This document shows positions 1-8,629 of a stretch of 64,000 nucleotides of DNA, piece after piece. The translations under genes were made by a program, and so were the position numbers. The stretch spans positions 1-64,000 of the forward strand of contig JAEYOY010000014.1 of NCBI GenBank assembly GCA_023411215.1, in the 5' to 3' direction. Position 1 is the first letter of the stretch. The number at the start of each line of letters is the position of its first letter. This stretch comes from Bacillota bacterium. Its GTDB lineage: Bacteria > Bacillota > Clostridia > Lachnospirales > Lachnospiraceae. The notes under the pieces were generated by a model. That model was not told where the DNA came from and did not search any database. It saw nothing but the letters and a program-made list of their open reading frames with translations.

Positions 1-130
1 TAGGCTATGGTTGTTCTCCGTAAATACCTATCCACTATGCAGTTGGAATTCATATGAATTTATTCGGTCATACGGAGACAAGTATTGGTTTGTCCCGTAT
101 AAAGTGCATGTTGCTCCTCTCTTTTACTCG

Positions 131-202
131 CTACACTCTAGTTTTGAAGAAATACTTCATAAGTCGGCGGTTTGTTTGGTATGTCTTAAACCCTGCTATC
201 AT
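131..202 (-). CDS. Possible 23-aa peptide, unrecognised
   Basis: A very short reading frame (MIAGFKTYQTN..., ending KTRV) starts 17 bases after the stop of the 57-aa membrane peptide gene and is preceded by a good AGGGGAGGTGAC ribosome binding site. I recognise no family. It may be a real micro-protein of the element, the start of a decayed gene, or chance. The remaining 130 bases to the left edge show no longer frame on the minus strand. Confidence 0.2.
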   Translation of the reverse strand: MIAGFKTYQTNRRLMKYFFKTRV

Positions 203-218
203 GCTAGTCACCTCCCCT

Positions 219-392
219 CTATGGAGTTCCTACTCTCACAAAGACCAGGAAAACTCTTGCAACAAGACTAAATAGAAGTAATGTAACCTTTACCAGTTCT
301 AAGCTGAGTCTGAGTGCTCCTAAAATAAGCATAGCTATCCATTTTAATATTGTGAGCAACACTGCTCCTATTCCTGTAAAGATTCTCTTCAT
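219..392 (-). CDS. 57-aa hydrophobic membrane peptide of the integrated element
   Basis: The frame begins MKRIFTGIGAVLLTILKW and is almost entirely hydrophobic with scattered Lys/Arg, long enough for one or two membrane segments (about residues 6-30 and 33-52). It starts 2 bases after the stop of the ribbon-helix-helix gene behind GGAGGAAGATTAG, so it is the last clear member of the parB-parM-parR-like operon. I recall no named function; small membrane peptides are common in conjugative elements. The start and the operon position are well supported. The role is unknown. Confidence 0.6.
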   Translation of the reverse strand: MKRIFTGIGAVLLTILKWIAMLILGALRLSLELVKVTLLLFSLVARVFLVFVRVGTP

Positions 393-394
393 AT

Positions 395-826
395 CTAATC
401 TTCCTCCTCATAATCCATGCACTTAAGTGCATAATCTGATATAACTTCATCATCCTGCTGTAGCGGAACACCTTGTGCTATATTATTATTGGTTTCTTGG
501 TTTGTGACTTTTGCACCTGCAATTACACCACCCAATAGTCGAATCACTTCTCTTCTTGCTTCTGTCATAGCAGTTTGAACTAATTCCTTCTTAATAACCT
601 CTAGCTCTTCACGAGTAACTAAATGCATCTCCTCATTTTCCTTGCGTTCCATGAAGTTATCATCCCCATAGTGTTCAATAAAAAAAACTGCTGCATCTAT
701 CAAGAACTGATTCCTTGACTTGTAAATTTGGGGATTAAGATTTTTTAATACATTGTTAATTTTCACATGCTTCGGGTTATTCATATTCAGTCGAAAAGAA
801 GTTGTAATAAGATTGTCCTTTGCCAT
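395..826 (-). CDS. Ribbon-helix-helix, ParR-like centromere-binding protein
   Basis: A 143-residue protein. Residues 8-55 have the pattern of a ribbon-helix-helix DNA-binding fold: a short strand (TTSFRLNM), a helix-turn segment with KSRNQFLIDAA, then FFIEHYG. The rest is a charged helical region (VTREELEVIKKELVQ) and an acidic C-terminus (MDYEEED). ParR proteins bind the centromere through such a fold and contact ParM filaments through an acidic tail, and this gene starts 11 bases after the ParM-type gene, so a ParR role is the natural inference. Start chosen at MAKDN behind GGGATGAGAAT. Sequence similarity to a named ParR was not tested. Confidence 0.65.
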   Translation of the reverse strand: MAKDNLITTSFRLNMNNPKHVKINNVLKNLNPQIYKSRNQFLIDAAVFFIEHYGDDNFMERKENEEMHLVTREELEVIKKELVQTAMTEARREVIRLLGGVIAGAKVTNQETNNNIAQGVPLQQDDEVISDYALKCMDYEEED

Positions 827-837
827 ATTCTCATCCC

Positions 838-1758
838 TTATGCCCTTTTCATCATATTTCTCATTGCCATGGTTGCCAGATACTCATATCCTTTTGCATT
901 TGCTTTCACATCTAGAATGTAAGAAATATTCTTCTGATTATAGTTCCCAAAGTTTTTCATAACCACCGCTCCGCCACCTACAAACACAATTGGAGTTGTT
1001 GCAAGATTATAACCGTATTCTCTGATGGAGTTGTAAACTCTTTCAACAAAGCTCGTAATTTCTTCCTTTATGATCTTCTGGTAACGTTCATCAATATCAA
1101 TCGTTCCATATCTCATGAACTGCTGAATTTCAGCCTCATCTACCTCTCCATTTAACTGTCTTACGCACTGTTCATTAATAGAACGAATACAGGTAATAAG
1201 ACCTTTTGGAATGGTTGCACAATGAGATTCATCCGGTGCTCTGTCAATAACAGGCATCATATCTATTGTCCAGCTTCCTATATCAACTACCAGTGTTTTT
1301 TTTGCAAAAGATGGGAGTCTGTCAACTACCGCTGCATAGCACTGTGGAAATACTGCTACATTGTCAATCACAATATGATAACTTACTTGCTCAAATACAA
1401 AAGTTACATCCTTTTCTTCCATCAGATATTTAATAAATGATTTCTTCTCTGCTCCAAATCTGGTAAGTGGTAACCCAACTGCCAAGAACACTTTTGATTC
1501 TGTTAGTCCCCTTCTTTTCAGTTCCTTGGCTACTGTTGCATAAGTCAACAATTTAAAGCTGTCATCTTCTATCTTTGTATCCTTTACTTCCTGTCTGTTG
1601 GTTCCCACCCTATAATATTTACCTTTGTACTCCAAGGTATCTTTATATAGTGCTGGAATCGTTGTAATTTCCTTAATACCAGTAACAAAAACATCTGAAA
1701 CACTTTTCATCATCGACCAACCATGATCTATTCCAATAACTTCAATTCTGTTATCCAT
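838..1758 (-). CDS. parM: ParM/StbA-family actin-like ATPase (plasmid segregation)
   Basis: A 306-residue actin-fold protein. The N-terminal phosphate loop is IGIDHGWSMMKS (residues about 7-18), a second phosphate motif is VVDIGSWTIDMM (mid-protein) and an adenosine motif is VFVGGGAVVMKNF near the C-terminus, all typical of the StbA/ParM family in Clostridia. Such proteins polymerise with ATP to push DNA copies apart, working with a centromere-binding ParR. The longest frame begins 21 codons earlier, but the AGGAGG box sits 9 bases before the methionine of MDNRIEV, so that start is used. It lies between parB (23 bases upstream) and the ParR-like gene (11 bases downstream), consistent with one segregation operon. 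Confidence 0.85.
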   Translation of the reverse strand: MDNRIEVIGIDHGWSMMKSVSDVFVTGIKEITTIPALYKDTLEYKGKYYRVGTNRQEVKDTKIEDDSFKLLTYATVAKELKRRGLTESKVFLAVGLPLTRFGAEKKSFIKYLMEEKDVTFVFEQVSYHIVIDNVAVFPQCYAAVVDRLPSFAKKTLVVDIGSWTIDMMPVIDRAPDESHCATIPKGLITCIRSINEQCVRQLNGEVDEAEIQQFMRYGTIDIDERYQKIIKEEITSFVERVYNSIREYGYNLATTPIVFVGGGAVVMKNFGNYNQKNISYILDVKANAKGYEYLATMAMRNMMKRA

Positions 1759-1781
1759 CTTCTTCATCCTCCTAAATCTTA

Positions 1782-2798
1782 TCATCTTGAGCCTTTCTTT
1801 AACGACTGTGCGGCGTGCCAATCTTTCACAAGTTTTTCAATCAACTCCACTTTCTGATGTTCTGTGAAATCAACTGGGAAGTATTTATTTAATTTCTCTG
1901 ATTGAATCTTAATCTGTTCCCTTTGGTTCGGTTTTTCTTCTCCTATGATATTGTACATTTCATCCATATCCAGCTCTCCCTTCTGACTCATCCGCTTCAA
2001 ACGATTCGCCTGTGACAATGACGGTGTGCACTGTTCTAAATCCATAACCGCATGTAATTCGTATTGTTCTTCTTCCTTTAGATAAGAAAGTTCTACTGCT
2101 ATTGTGAAAGCAATTTTCCCTTCATCGACCATATCTAGGATTTTGGGAATAAGGTAGGTAAGTCGGATATATCTTTTTATTTGATTTACACTCTCACCTA
2201 CTTGTTTCGCAAGCTGTTCATTACTTCTAAAGCCCTTCTTATCATCCTCCGTACCTATGAGCCAGTTGCCTTCTTCGTCATAAAGTGCTTTTAGTCTCGT
2301 TACTTCTACCGTAGGATTTTCTAACATCGGTCCAACTTGGTCCGAAGTTAAATCTGAACGCTTACCTTGTTGCTTTAAAGCTTCCAACTTCATTCGATAT
2401 GCAAATGCTTTCTCACTTGGCTTAATGTTCTCTCTCTGCAAGTTGCTATCAACCATTGCTATTACTGCTTGACAATTATCAAGATCACGAACAATAACAG
2501 GTACTTCAGTAACTCCTGCCCATTCACATGCAGCTTTTCTTCTATGCCCCGATATTAACTCATATCCTTCTCCATTCGGATTAGGTCTAGCAAGTAGTGG
2601 AACTAGAACTCCATCTTTTTCAATACTCTGCATTAATTCGAACAATTCCGTATTCGTCTCTACCTTAAATGGATGATCTTTGAAATTCACTAGCTGATTT
2701 AGCCTTAAATTCTTGATTTCATCCACCTGTGTATTCGTATTGCCTTCTGTTTGAACCTCTTCTTGCGAAGAAGAATACTCCTTCATTTTTGCACTCAT
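1782..2798 (-). CDS. parB: ParB/Noc-family partition protein
   Basis: A 338-residue ParB/RepB/Spo0J-like protein. Residues about 30-120 form the ParB N-terminal domain with ELISGHRRKAACEWAG, equivalent to the CTP-binding GERR/GHRR box, and VDSNLQRENIKPSEKAFAY. A central helix-turn-helix region follows (SNEQLAKQVGESVNQIKRYIRL). It would bind a parS-like site on the element. Start set at MSAKMKEY behind AGAAAGGATG rather than the longer frame, whose first 21 codons run through an intergenic terminator stem. No ParA is adjacent; the partner in this operon is a ParM-type actin, which is an unusual pairing. Confidence 0.85.
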   Translation of the reverse strand: MSAKMKEYSSSQEEVQTEGNTNTQVDEIKNLRLNQLVNFKDHPFKVETNTELFELMQSIEKDGVLVPLLARPNPNGEGYELISGHRRKAACEWAGVTEVPVIVRDLDNCQAVIAMVDSNLQRENIKPSEKAFAYRMKLEALKQQGKRSDLTSDQVGPMLENPTVEVTRLKALYDEEGNWLIGTEDDKKGFRSNEQLAKQVGESVNQIKRYIRLTYLIPKILDMVDEGKIAFTIAVELSYLKEEEQYELHAVMDLEQCTPSLSQANRLKRMSQKGELDMDEMYNIIGEEKPNQREQIKIQSEKLNKYFPVDFTEHQKVELIEKLVKDWHAAQSLKKGSR

Positions 2799-2832
2799 AT
2801 CCAGAACCACATCCTTTCTAAAATAAATTTCT

Positions 2833-2885
2833 GAAAACAAAATGAGACCGCCCATTCTCAATTAGCTTGAAAATGAACGGTCTCA
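2833..2885 (-). terminator. Leftward terminator between rlmD and parB
   Basis: Arms TGAGACCGCCCATT (2843-2856) and AATGAACGGTCTCA (2872-2885) are complementary over 12 of 14 positions around a 15-base loop. On the minus strand they are followed by TTTTGTTTTC. This would stop transcription from rlmD before parB. It could also serve as a protein-binding palindrome for the partition system, which the sequence cannot exclude. Confidence 0.6.
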
Positions 2886-3072
2886 CGACATGTTCTTATT
2901 TAGTTGAATAATGAAAAATAGTAAAAATGTTAACCTTTCTCAGATGTGTTCCCGGACACCATATCTAATACCACTGACACGTTCACCCCGTCAGAAATTG
3001 CTTTTTTCTTCCCTTTTCGGTCACTTTGTGAAAACTGAAAAAATCTCTCAAAGTGCCTAAAATCAAGGATTC

Positions 3073-4770
3073 TTAGATATTTTTCCGATGTAGTAGTATC
3101 ACACTCTCCACATGTTTTGTCCAAGGAAACATATCCACCGGTATCGCCTTCTGAGCCTTATAACCTTTCTTCGTCAGATACTCCAGGTCACGTTCCAGCG
3201 TCACCGGATTGCAGGATACATAGACAATCTTCTTTGGCTTAAGTACAGCAATGGCATCCATGAACTGTGGTGTGCTGCCGGTTCTCGGAGGGTCCATAAA
3301 TACGATGTCTGCATTCTCCCCCTTAGCTGCCATCTGACTCATGAATACACCTGCATCGTTGTTATAGAATTCGATATTGGTCGCATCATTTCGCTTTGCA
3401 TTCACCACTGCATCTCGAACTGCGTCCTTATTCAGTTCGACACCGATCACCTGCTTGGCGCGATCCGATGCGATCAAGCCAATGGTGCCTATTCCGCAAT
3501 AGGCATCGATGACTGTCTCATCACCGGACAAAGCTGCCAGTTCAATTGCTTTCTGATAGAGTATCTCTGTCTGGGCCGGATTTACCTGATAGAAGGATTT
3601 TGGCGAGATCCGGAAGGTCTTACCACAAAGGCTGTCCTCGATAAAGCCTTTCCCATAGATTACCTGCTCCTTATCTCCCAGAACCATACTGGTTTGCTTA
3701 TCATTTACATTTACTACAACTGTAGTAATCTCAGGATGCTCCTTGCGAAGCGCTTTGACAAAATTATTCTTCGAGGGCATTATCGGTGAAGCCAGAACCA
3801 GGACAACCATGATTTCTCCACTGTGATAACCGGATCGAATTAACACATGACGAAGCAGACCATATCCGGTATCCTCATCATAGGTCAATATCTTAAAGGA
3901 CTTCAGCATACCGCGTATGGTAGAGATGATCGCATCCGCTTTCTCGTTATGGATTAAGCAGCGTTCAACTGCTATGACACGATGGGTTCCCTCCTCGTAT
4001 ACACCGGAGATTGGATTGCCTTTTCGGTCATGATCAAAGACAACATGCACCTTATGGCGGTAATGATCCGGCTGCTTCATGCCTATGATCGACTCAACCT
4101 TACAATATTTCTTAATCAGCTTCTCTACTTCCTTCTGCTTTTCCTCCAGATGCTTCTCATAGCTGTCATGGAGAATATTGCAGCCTCCGCAGCTTCGCTG
4201 ATAAGAACATGCTCCCTTATTCTTTGCTTCCGTAGCGATCATACGCTTACCCTGCTTCTCATTTCCACTATCTGCATTGTAGCTCTTCGAGGTTTTTGCA
4301 TCGGATATAATATATTCTCCTTTTGGGGAAGCTGAGCTATACCTCTTGTTACTTGAAGGCTCACTCTGCATACCGTAAGCAGATTTTTTCTGTGTATCAG
4401 TAGATGTTTTCTTCTGCCCTCTGGAAGCTGGACTTTTCTGTGTATAAGCAGATGTACGTTTCTGCTCACTGAAGGCAGGACTTTTCTGCGCATAAGAAGA
4501 GGTACTACTCTTCTGTTCTTTGGAAGCCGGACCTTTTTGACCATAGGTAGATATAGCTTTCTGCCGCCCGGATGCTGAGCTGTTTCCTTTAGCCTTTGAT
4601 AGATTACCGGATTTCTTCCATCCTGTCTCCTTTACAAAGGTATCAAAATCCTCAAAGTCCTCAATATTCTCATAGACCTCTCTCTTCTTATTTGCCTTGC
4701 TGTAATCCGCTCGATTCATGGTCTGATTGGAATTTCCCTTTTTATTGCTTGATTTATGTTCCTTTTTCAT
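3073..4770 (-). CDS. rlmD: 23S rRNA (uracil-5-)-methyltransferase RlmD/RumA with repetitive N-terminal tail
   Basis: This 565-residue protein methylates a uridine in 23S rRNA (or a tRNA uridine in RumA/TrmA relatives) using SAM. The catalytic part is residues about 190-565: the Fe-S cysteine cluster CSYQRSCGGC, the SAM site DAYCGIGTIGL, the DPPRTGS motif and the catalytic cysteine in YVSCNPVTLERDL. There is no obvious TRAM domain. The first 190 residues are low complexity, rich in Ser/Lys/Gln, with about four imperfect copies of a 16-17-residue unit around QKSPAS..QK. The start is supported by AAGGAG 10 bases upstream. The C-terminus (HVESVILLHRKNI) is where elements typically integrate, so the last residues may be element-derived. 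The paired radical SAM gene ends 5 bases upstream. Confidence 0.9.
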   Translation of the reverse strand: MKKEHKSSNKKGNSNQTMNRADYSKANKKREVYENIEDFEDFDTFVKETGWKKSGNLSKAKGNSSASGRQKAISTYGQKGPASKEQKSSTSSYAQKSPAFSEQKRTSAYTQKSPASRGQKKTSTDTQKKSAYGMQSEPSSNKRYSSASPKGEYIISDAKTSKSYNADSGNEKQGKRMIATEAKNKGACSYQRSCGGCNILHDSYEKHLEEKQKEVEKLIKKYCKVESIIGMKQPDHYRHKVHVVFDHDRKGNPISGVYEEGTHRVIAVERCLIHNEKADAIISTIRGMLKSFKILTYDEDTGYGLLRHVLIRSGYHSGEIMVVLVLASPIMPSKNNFVKALRKEHPEITTVVVNVNDKQTSMVLGDKEQVIYGKGFIEDSLCGKTFRISPKSFYQVNPAQTEILYQKAIELAALSGDETVIDAYCGIGTIGLIASDRAKQVIGVELNKDAVRDAVVNAKRNDATNIEFYNNDAGVFMSQMAAKGENADIVFMDPPRTGSTPQFMDAIAVLKPKKIVYVSCNPVTLERDLEYLTKKGYKAQKAIPVDMFPWTKHVESVILLHRKNI

Positions 4771-4775
4771 AAGAA

Positions 4776-5678
4776 TTATACTCCTTCTTCGTTAAATTCC
4801 GGTATAAAGCTTTCACTAGCTGTCTCACCTTCCTGGATGAAACCATTCTCTATTCCGATACCGATTGCATAATCAATTAATTCCTCATATTCCTCTGCAG
4901 TAACTTTACGATTCATCAAAGGATAATCCACCATCCTCGGTAGCGGGGTATATTGATTCATAATACTGATATAGATAGTATCTCCATAAGTATCATATAA
5001 ATATCTTATTATATCCTTTGAATCAGCCAGATGTCCCGGTAATAGAAGATGTCGGACGATTACGCCCTTTCTCATCATTCCCCGATCATCAAATTCAGCC
5101 GACCCAACTTGTCTTACCATCTCTTCAATTGCTTTGGCTGCATATTCAAAATAATCCCCTGCCCTCGAATATAATCCTGCAGCCTCCGGATTCATATATT
5201 TCAGATCTGGCAGATAGATATCCACATACCCTTCCAGCAATCGGAGGGTATCAACCTTCTCATAAGCACTGCTGTTATATACAATAGGGATCGATAACCC
5301 CTTTCCCCTGGCCAGTCCAATCGCATCAATAATCTGTGGCACATAATGACTGGGAGTCACCAGATTGATGTTATTCGCCCGTTTCTGTTGAAGCTCCAAA
5401 AATATATCAGCAAGACGCTTTATCGTGATCTTCTTGCCAGCCATACCATTGGCAATATTAAAATTCTGACAGTAGACACAGCCCAGTGAACAGCCTGAGA
5501 AAAATACGGTTCCAGAACCTTCTTCACCAGAGATACAGGGCTCCTCCCACATATGAAGCGCAGCCCTTGCTACGATAAGCTCTTCGCAGGCCTTACAATA
5601 TCCCCTTTGTCCCATTGTTCGATTTACCTTGCAATCTCTGGGACAGAGAGTACATTCTTTCATGAGATCTTGAATCAT
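4776..5678 (-). CDS. PflA-like radical SAM protein
   Basis: A 300-residue radical SAM enzyme of the type annotated as putative pyruvate formate-lyase 1-activating enzyme. The cluster motif is CSLGCVYC (residues about 64-71); an extra N-terminal cysteine set (CTLCPRDC... GYCKAC, residues 9-34) could bind a second cluster. The GSGTVFFSGC and NLVTPSHYVPQI segments are typical of this group. Its substrate is not known to me, and no pyruvate formate-lyase or other glycyl radical enzyme is nearby. It starts behind GAGGATTTGAA and is followed after 5 bases by rlmD, so the two are probably cotranscribed. Confidence 0.8.
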   Translation of the reverse strand: MIQDLMKECTLCPRDCKVNRTMGQRGYCKACEELIVARAALHMWEEPCISGEEGSGTVFFSGCSLGCVYCQNFNIANGMAGKKITIKRLADIFLELQQKRANNINLVTPSHYVPQIIDAIGLARGKGLSIPIVYNSSAYEKVDTLRLLEGYVDIYLPDLKYMNPEAAGLYSRAGDYFEYAAKAIEEMVRQVGSAEFDDRGMMRKGVIVRHLLLPGHLADSKDIIRYLYDTYGDTIYISIMNQYTPLPRMVDYPLMNRKVTAEEYEELIDYAIGIGIENGFIQEGETASESFIPEFNEEGV

Positions 5679-5888
5679 TTCAAATCCTCTTTGTTATTCT
5701 ATATGTAAATGATGTCACCTGTTTCACTTCATACCATTAGTGAATTAGCTTTGCTGTACAAATTATGACTTTTCAATTTGTTGCTAATTCATTTTACATT
5801 ACTTAAATCAGAAATACAACGAAAAATACTTTGGTTTTCCTTACAATAGAAAGTACTCTTCGCCAGCTTATTATTGTTATAAACAAAA

Positions 5889-5937
5889 GGAAGAAAGATG
5901 CATTGGCTCTGATATATGAGCTTACTCATCTTCCTTC
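5889..5937 (-). terminator. Terminator after the MshEN-domain gene
   Basis: The arms GAAGAAAGATG and CATCTTCCTTC pair with one mismatch around an inner GCTC/GAGC hairpin, and on the minus strand are followed by TTCCTTTTGTTT. The rest of the 297-base gap (5679-5975) has no gene. At 5843-5863 it contains a copy of a conserved trailer motif also seen at 12906 and 46751. Confidence 0.6.
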
Positions 5938-5975
5938 AATAGATAATTCAATATTCGACAGCTTTTCTATTATAA

Positions 5976-7322
5976 TTAATATATCTTAGCCTTATTCAAA
6001 ATACTCTTTAGTGATGTAAGAACAAGTGTTGCATAATCTATCGTATCTGCAGTAGCCAGGTAATCCTCAATTAGAATTTGATTGATTGACCAGCCTACCT
6101 GCTCCGCTTTGCGAGCAGCCCAATCCGCTTCCTCCGGATTGATATAATGTGCCTCTTTAAGTAATTCTAGAAGGTTCGGTATTACCTTAGACTGTCTTGC
6201 TTCTTTACTTTGTTTACTGTTTATCCGTTCAATGGCTTTAATAAGAATGGCAATCTGACCGCTAATCAATCCTTTTCCAATTAACCAGCTAATAATAATC
6301 TCCTTATTCGGAATCTGAGCAAGATGCAAGGGATCTACCAGACCGCTTGCTTTAATGAACAAGTATGTATCTATCCTGCCATTATAATAAGTTGTAGTAA
6401 AATGCTCCCATTCCTTATCCGTCAATCGCTCATAAGCTTCGGTTTCTCGTTCTTTTAGGAATTGCGCATAGCCATTATTATCTTTTATTACATTGTCAAT
6501 CTTATTCAGAATTTCATATATTTTTGATGGCCTTGCGGCTACCATATACACTTCTTCTCCAAATATCTCCTTCAGTGCCGCGGTTACCCCTGCCTTCGTG
6601 GCATCCCCACAGGCAATCACCAGCTTTCCGTCAGAGCGATATCCTAATGGAAATACCTGTAATGCCTTTGCCTTATTAACACTCATTTTAGAGGTCCAAG
6701 CTATATCTATATATTCTGTCTTAGAGTCAAGCTCATAATATGCAATTTTATATTGTGTAGCAAGCGTACAGTAAAGAGCCATCTCATCAATAAAGCCAAG
6801 AGCAAGGAGACTCTCGCCTAATTTACATCCTATTCGCTTCTGATAATACAATCCGGTCTCCAGCTGCTCCGCTTGAATTAATCCACGCTCGATTAATATT
6901 CGGCCCAACTGTAATTTATTATCAATCAAAGGATTGCTCATCCCCGGATCATGTATATAGGTCATATCCTCAGCCAAAACAAAATATTTACCTAGTTTAG
7001 AATCATGAATTACTCTCTTATTCAGGTCAATCGCCAAGCGGACCAGATCCTCTAAGGTTATTATGCTCACACTTAATTTACTGCAGCTTTCTATATTCCC
7101 ATCGGTTATCCATTCCTGATAGTTGCTGTGATCAACCGCAATTTTTGTCTTACTGTTGTTTTTAATTAAGAGAACGACCAATAAGATAATAATTAACGCA
7201 TCAACCAGATAAGTAATTGTTGCTGTATTGTATTTGATACTCTTATAAGTCCATACAATACTAGCCATTAAAGAAAACAGACCTAGTAAGATATATAACA
7301 CCTTAAGCCGATTCCTATTCAT
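5976..7322 (-). CDS. Orphan MshEN (type II/IV secretion E N-terminal) domain membrane protein
   Basis: A 448-residue protein. Two membrane helices lie near the N-terminus (about residues 7-25 and 34-53). A MshEN-type domain follows, with the repeated pattern LGRILIERGLIQAEQL...QKRIGCKLGESLLALGFIDEMALYCTL (written in parts), roughly residues 130-195. After that come a short alpha/beta region (VFPLGYRSDGKLVIACGD) and a long helical tail. In GspE/PilB ATPases this N-terminal domain can bind cyclic di-GMP, but no Walker ATPase motifs are present here, so it is not a secretion motor. The start MNRNRLKVLY is preferred because GGGGGATAATC precedes it; the longer frame adds 34 residues without a better site. 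Function unknown; a c-di-GMP-responsive membrane adaptor is a hypothesis. Confidence 0.7.
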   Translation of the reverse strand: MNRNRLKVLYILLGLFSLMASIVWTYKSIKYNTATITYLVDALIIILLVVLLIKNNSKTKIAVDHSNYQEWITDGNIESCSKLSVSIITLEDLVRLAIDLNKRVIHDSKLGKYFVLAEDMTYIHDPGMSNPLIDNKLQLGRILIERGLIQAEQLETGLYYQKRIGCKLGESLLALGFIDEMALYCTLATQYKIAYYELDSKTEYIDIAWTSKMSVNKAKALQVFPLGYRSDGKLVIACGDATKAGVTAALKEIFGEEVYMVAARPSKIYEILNKIDNVIKDNNGYAQFLKERETEAYERLTDKEWEHFTTTYYNGRIDTYLFIKASGLVDPLHLAQIPNKEIIISWLIGKGLISGQIAILIKAIERINSKQSKEARQSKVIPNLLELLKEAHYINPEEADWAARKAEQVGWSINQILIEDYLATADTIDYATLVLTSLKSILNKAKIY

Positions 7323-7435
7323 GATTATCCCCCAACTTCTCCTATAATCTTTTATCATTTGTGTAACTGATTTCCTATATATAATTATATCATCAATTGT
7401 AGTAAATCCAAGCTTAATTTCCATTTTAATGCCAA

Positions 7436-8626
7436 TTACTTAACTTTTAACAGCTTTCGTGCGATTCCGACAACAGGTTTAAACAAAGGTCCTTCCATCT
7501 CCTTCTTGACCTGCTTCAATTCTTTTCGGATTGATATTTTCTGTGGACAGTGAAGTTCGCATTTTCCGCATTCTGTACAAAGCGATGCATAGGCTGGCTT
7601 TTTTGACATCACTCCCAGGGTTTGCATATATTTCAAACGGTTTCTTTTATCGTTCAAGAGATATTTGTCATTATATGCAGCAAAACACCCAGGAATATCA
7701 ACTCCATGAGGGCAGGGCATACAATAAGCACAGGCTGTACAGGGCACTTTGGTTTTCTCCAGCATAATTGCCTTGACTCTGTCAAACACCTCCAACTCAT
7801 CGTCTGATAAGGAATTTGCTGTGACACTGGAGGCAAGTTCTAAATTCTCTGCCAGCTGCTCTTCATCGCTCATACCCGATAGGATCACCGTAACTTCCGG
7901 GTGATTCCAGATCCAGCGAAATGCCCAATCTGCCGGAGTACGCTTTGCATCATAGCCTTGGAAGGCTTTCAAAACCTGATTAGGAAGATTATTCACAAGC
8001 TTTCCTCCACGCAGAGGTTCCATCACGATAACCGGAATCCCCATGGAAGCAGCCCGCTGCAAGCCTGATTTTGTAGCTTGATTATTCTCATCCAGATAAT
8101 TGTATTGGATCTGGCAGAAATCCCAGGGATACGCAGTTAAGATCTGCTCAAATTCAGCCTTTCCGCCATGGAAAGAAAAACCAATATTACGTATCCTTCC
8201 TTCTTTCTTCAGCCGCTCCAACCAGTCCATGACCCCAATACTGACCATCCGATCCAGTGTAGCCTTGTCGGTTAACATATGCAGTAGATAATAATCAATA
8301 TAATCCGTCTTGAGCTTCGTACACTGATTCTCAAAAATCTTCTTTGCTCCTTCCAACTTACTTACCATAAAAGGAGGAAGCTTTGTTGCAATTTTCACCT
8401 TTTTGCGATATCCTCCGGCTAATGCATCCCCAAGAAGTCCTTCGCTCTTACCACCATGATAGAAATAAGCCGTGTCAAAGTAATTCACTCCCTGATCAAT
8501 TGCAGATCGAATGAGTGCAATGGATCTTGGCTCATCGATACCGGCCCCCTTTTGAGGGAAACGCATACATCCAAAGCCAAGAATTGAAAGCTCGTCCCCA
8601 TTTTTCTGATTTACTCTAGTCTGCAT
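7436..8626 (-). CDS. Aldo/keto reductase with C-terminal 4Fe-4S domain
   Basis: A 396-residue protein: an aldo/keto reductase barrel in residues about 1-280, with LGFGCMRFP, the catalytic region DTAYFYHGGKSEGLLG, and KTDYIDYYLLHML. A C-terminal ferredoxin-like part carries CTACAYCMPCPHGVDIP and CTECGKCELHCPQ, eight cysteines that could hold two 4Fe-4S clusters. This fused architecture is common in anaerobic Firmicutes; the substrate is unknown. The start at MQTRVNQ is fixed by TTGGAGGATTAGT just upstream. That upstream segment is nearly identical to the one before the ABC ATPase gene at 46651. Confidence 0.88.
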   Translation of the reverse strand: MQTRVNQKNGDELSILGFGCMRFPQKGAGIDEPRSIALIRSAIDQGVNYFDTAYFYHGGKSEGLLGDALAGGYRKKVKIATKLPPFMVSKLEGAKKIFENQCTKLKTDYIDYYLLHMLTDKATLDRMVSIGVMDWLERLKKEGRIRNIGFSFHGGKAEFEQILTAYPWDFCQIQYNYLDENNQATKSGLQRAASMGIPVIVMEPLRGGKLVNNLPNQVLKAFQGYDAKRTPADWAFRWIWNHPEVTVILSGMSDEEQLAENLELASSVTANSLSDDELEVFDRVKAIMLEKTKVPCTACAYCMPCPHGVDIPGCFAAYNDKYLLNDKRNRLKYMQTLGVMSKKPAYASLCTECGKCELHCPQKISIRKELKQVKKEMEGPLFKPVVGIARKLLKVK

Positions 8627-8629
8627 ACT

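Larger units (their letters stand above)
1..3072. mobile_element. Probable end of an integrated element (ICE or plasmid-like) inserted at the rlmD 3' end
   Basis: The first 3 kb carry only plasmid-type maintenance genes (ParB, ParM-type actin, ribbon-helix-helix protein, tiny membrane peptide), all minus strand. They stop right at the 3' end of rlmD/rumA, a gene whose 3' end is a known integration site for integrative conjugative elements in Firmicutes. A leftward terminator (2833-2885) separates parB from rlmD, and an inverted repeat CACTTTG/CAAAGTG sits at 3022-3055 close to the junction. The boundary is inferred: the integrase, the other end and the direct repeat are outside the window, so the exact att site (probably within about 3073-3115) is not proven. 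Confidence 0.55.

Noticed and set aside
11..275. Two plus-strand frames of 73-86 codons at the left edge
   Set aside because: They lie antisense to the minus-strand element genes, have no ribosome binding site, and their composition (many Cys/His/Tyr/Ser) is typical of a shadow frame.
2930..3124. 64-codon minus-strand frame across the rlmD end
   Set aside because: It overlaps the rlmD 3' end out of frame and runs through the putative att region; no start signal.
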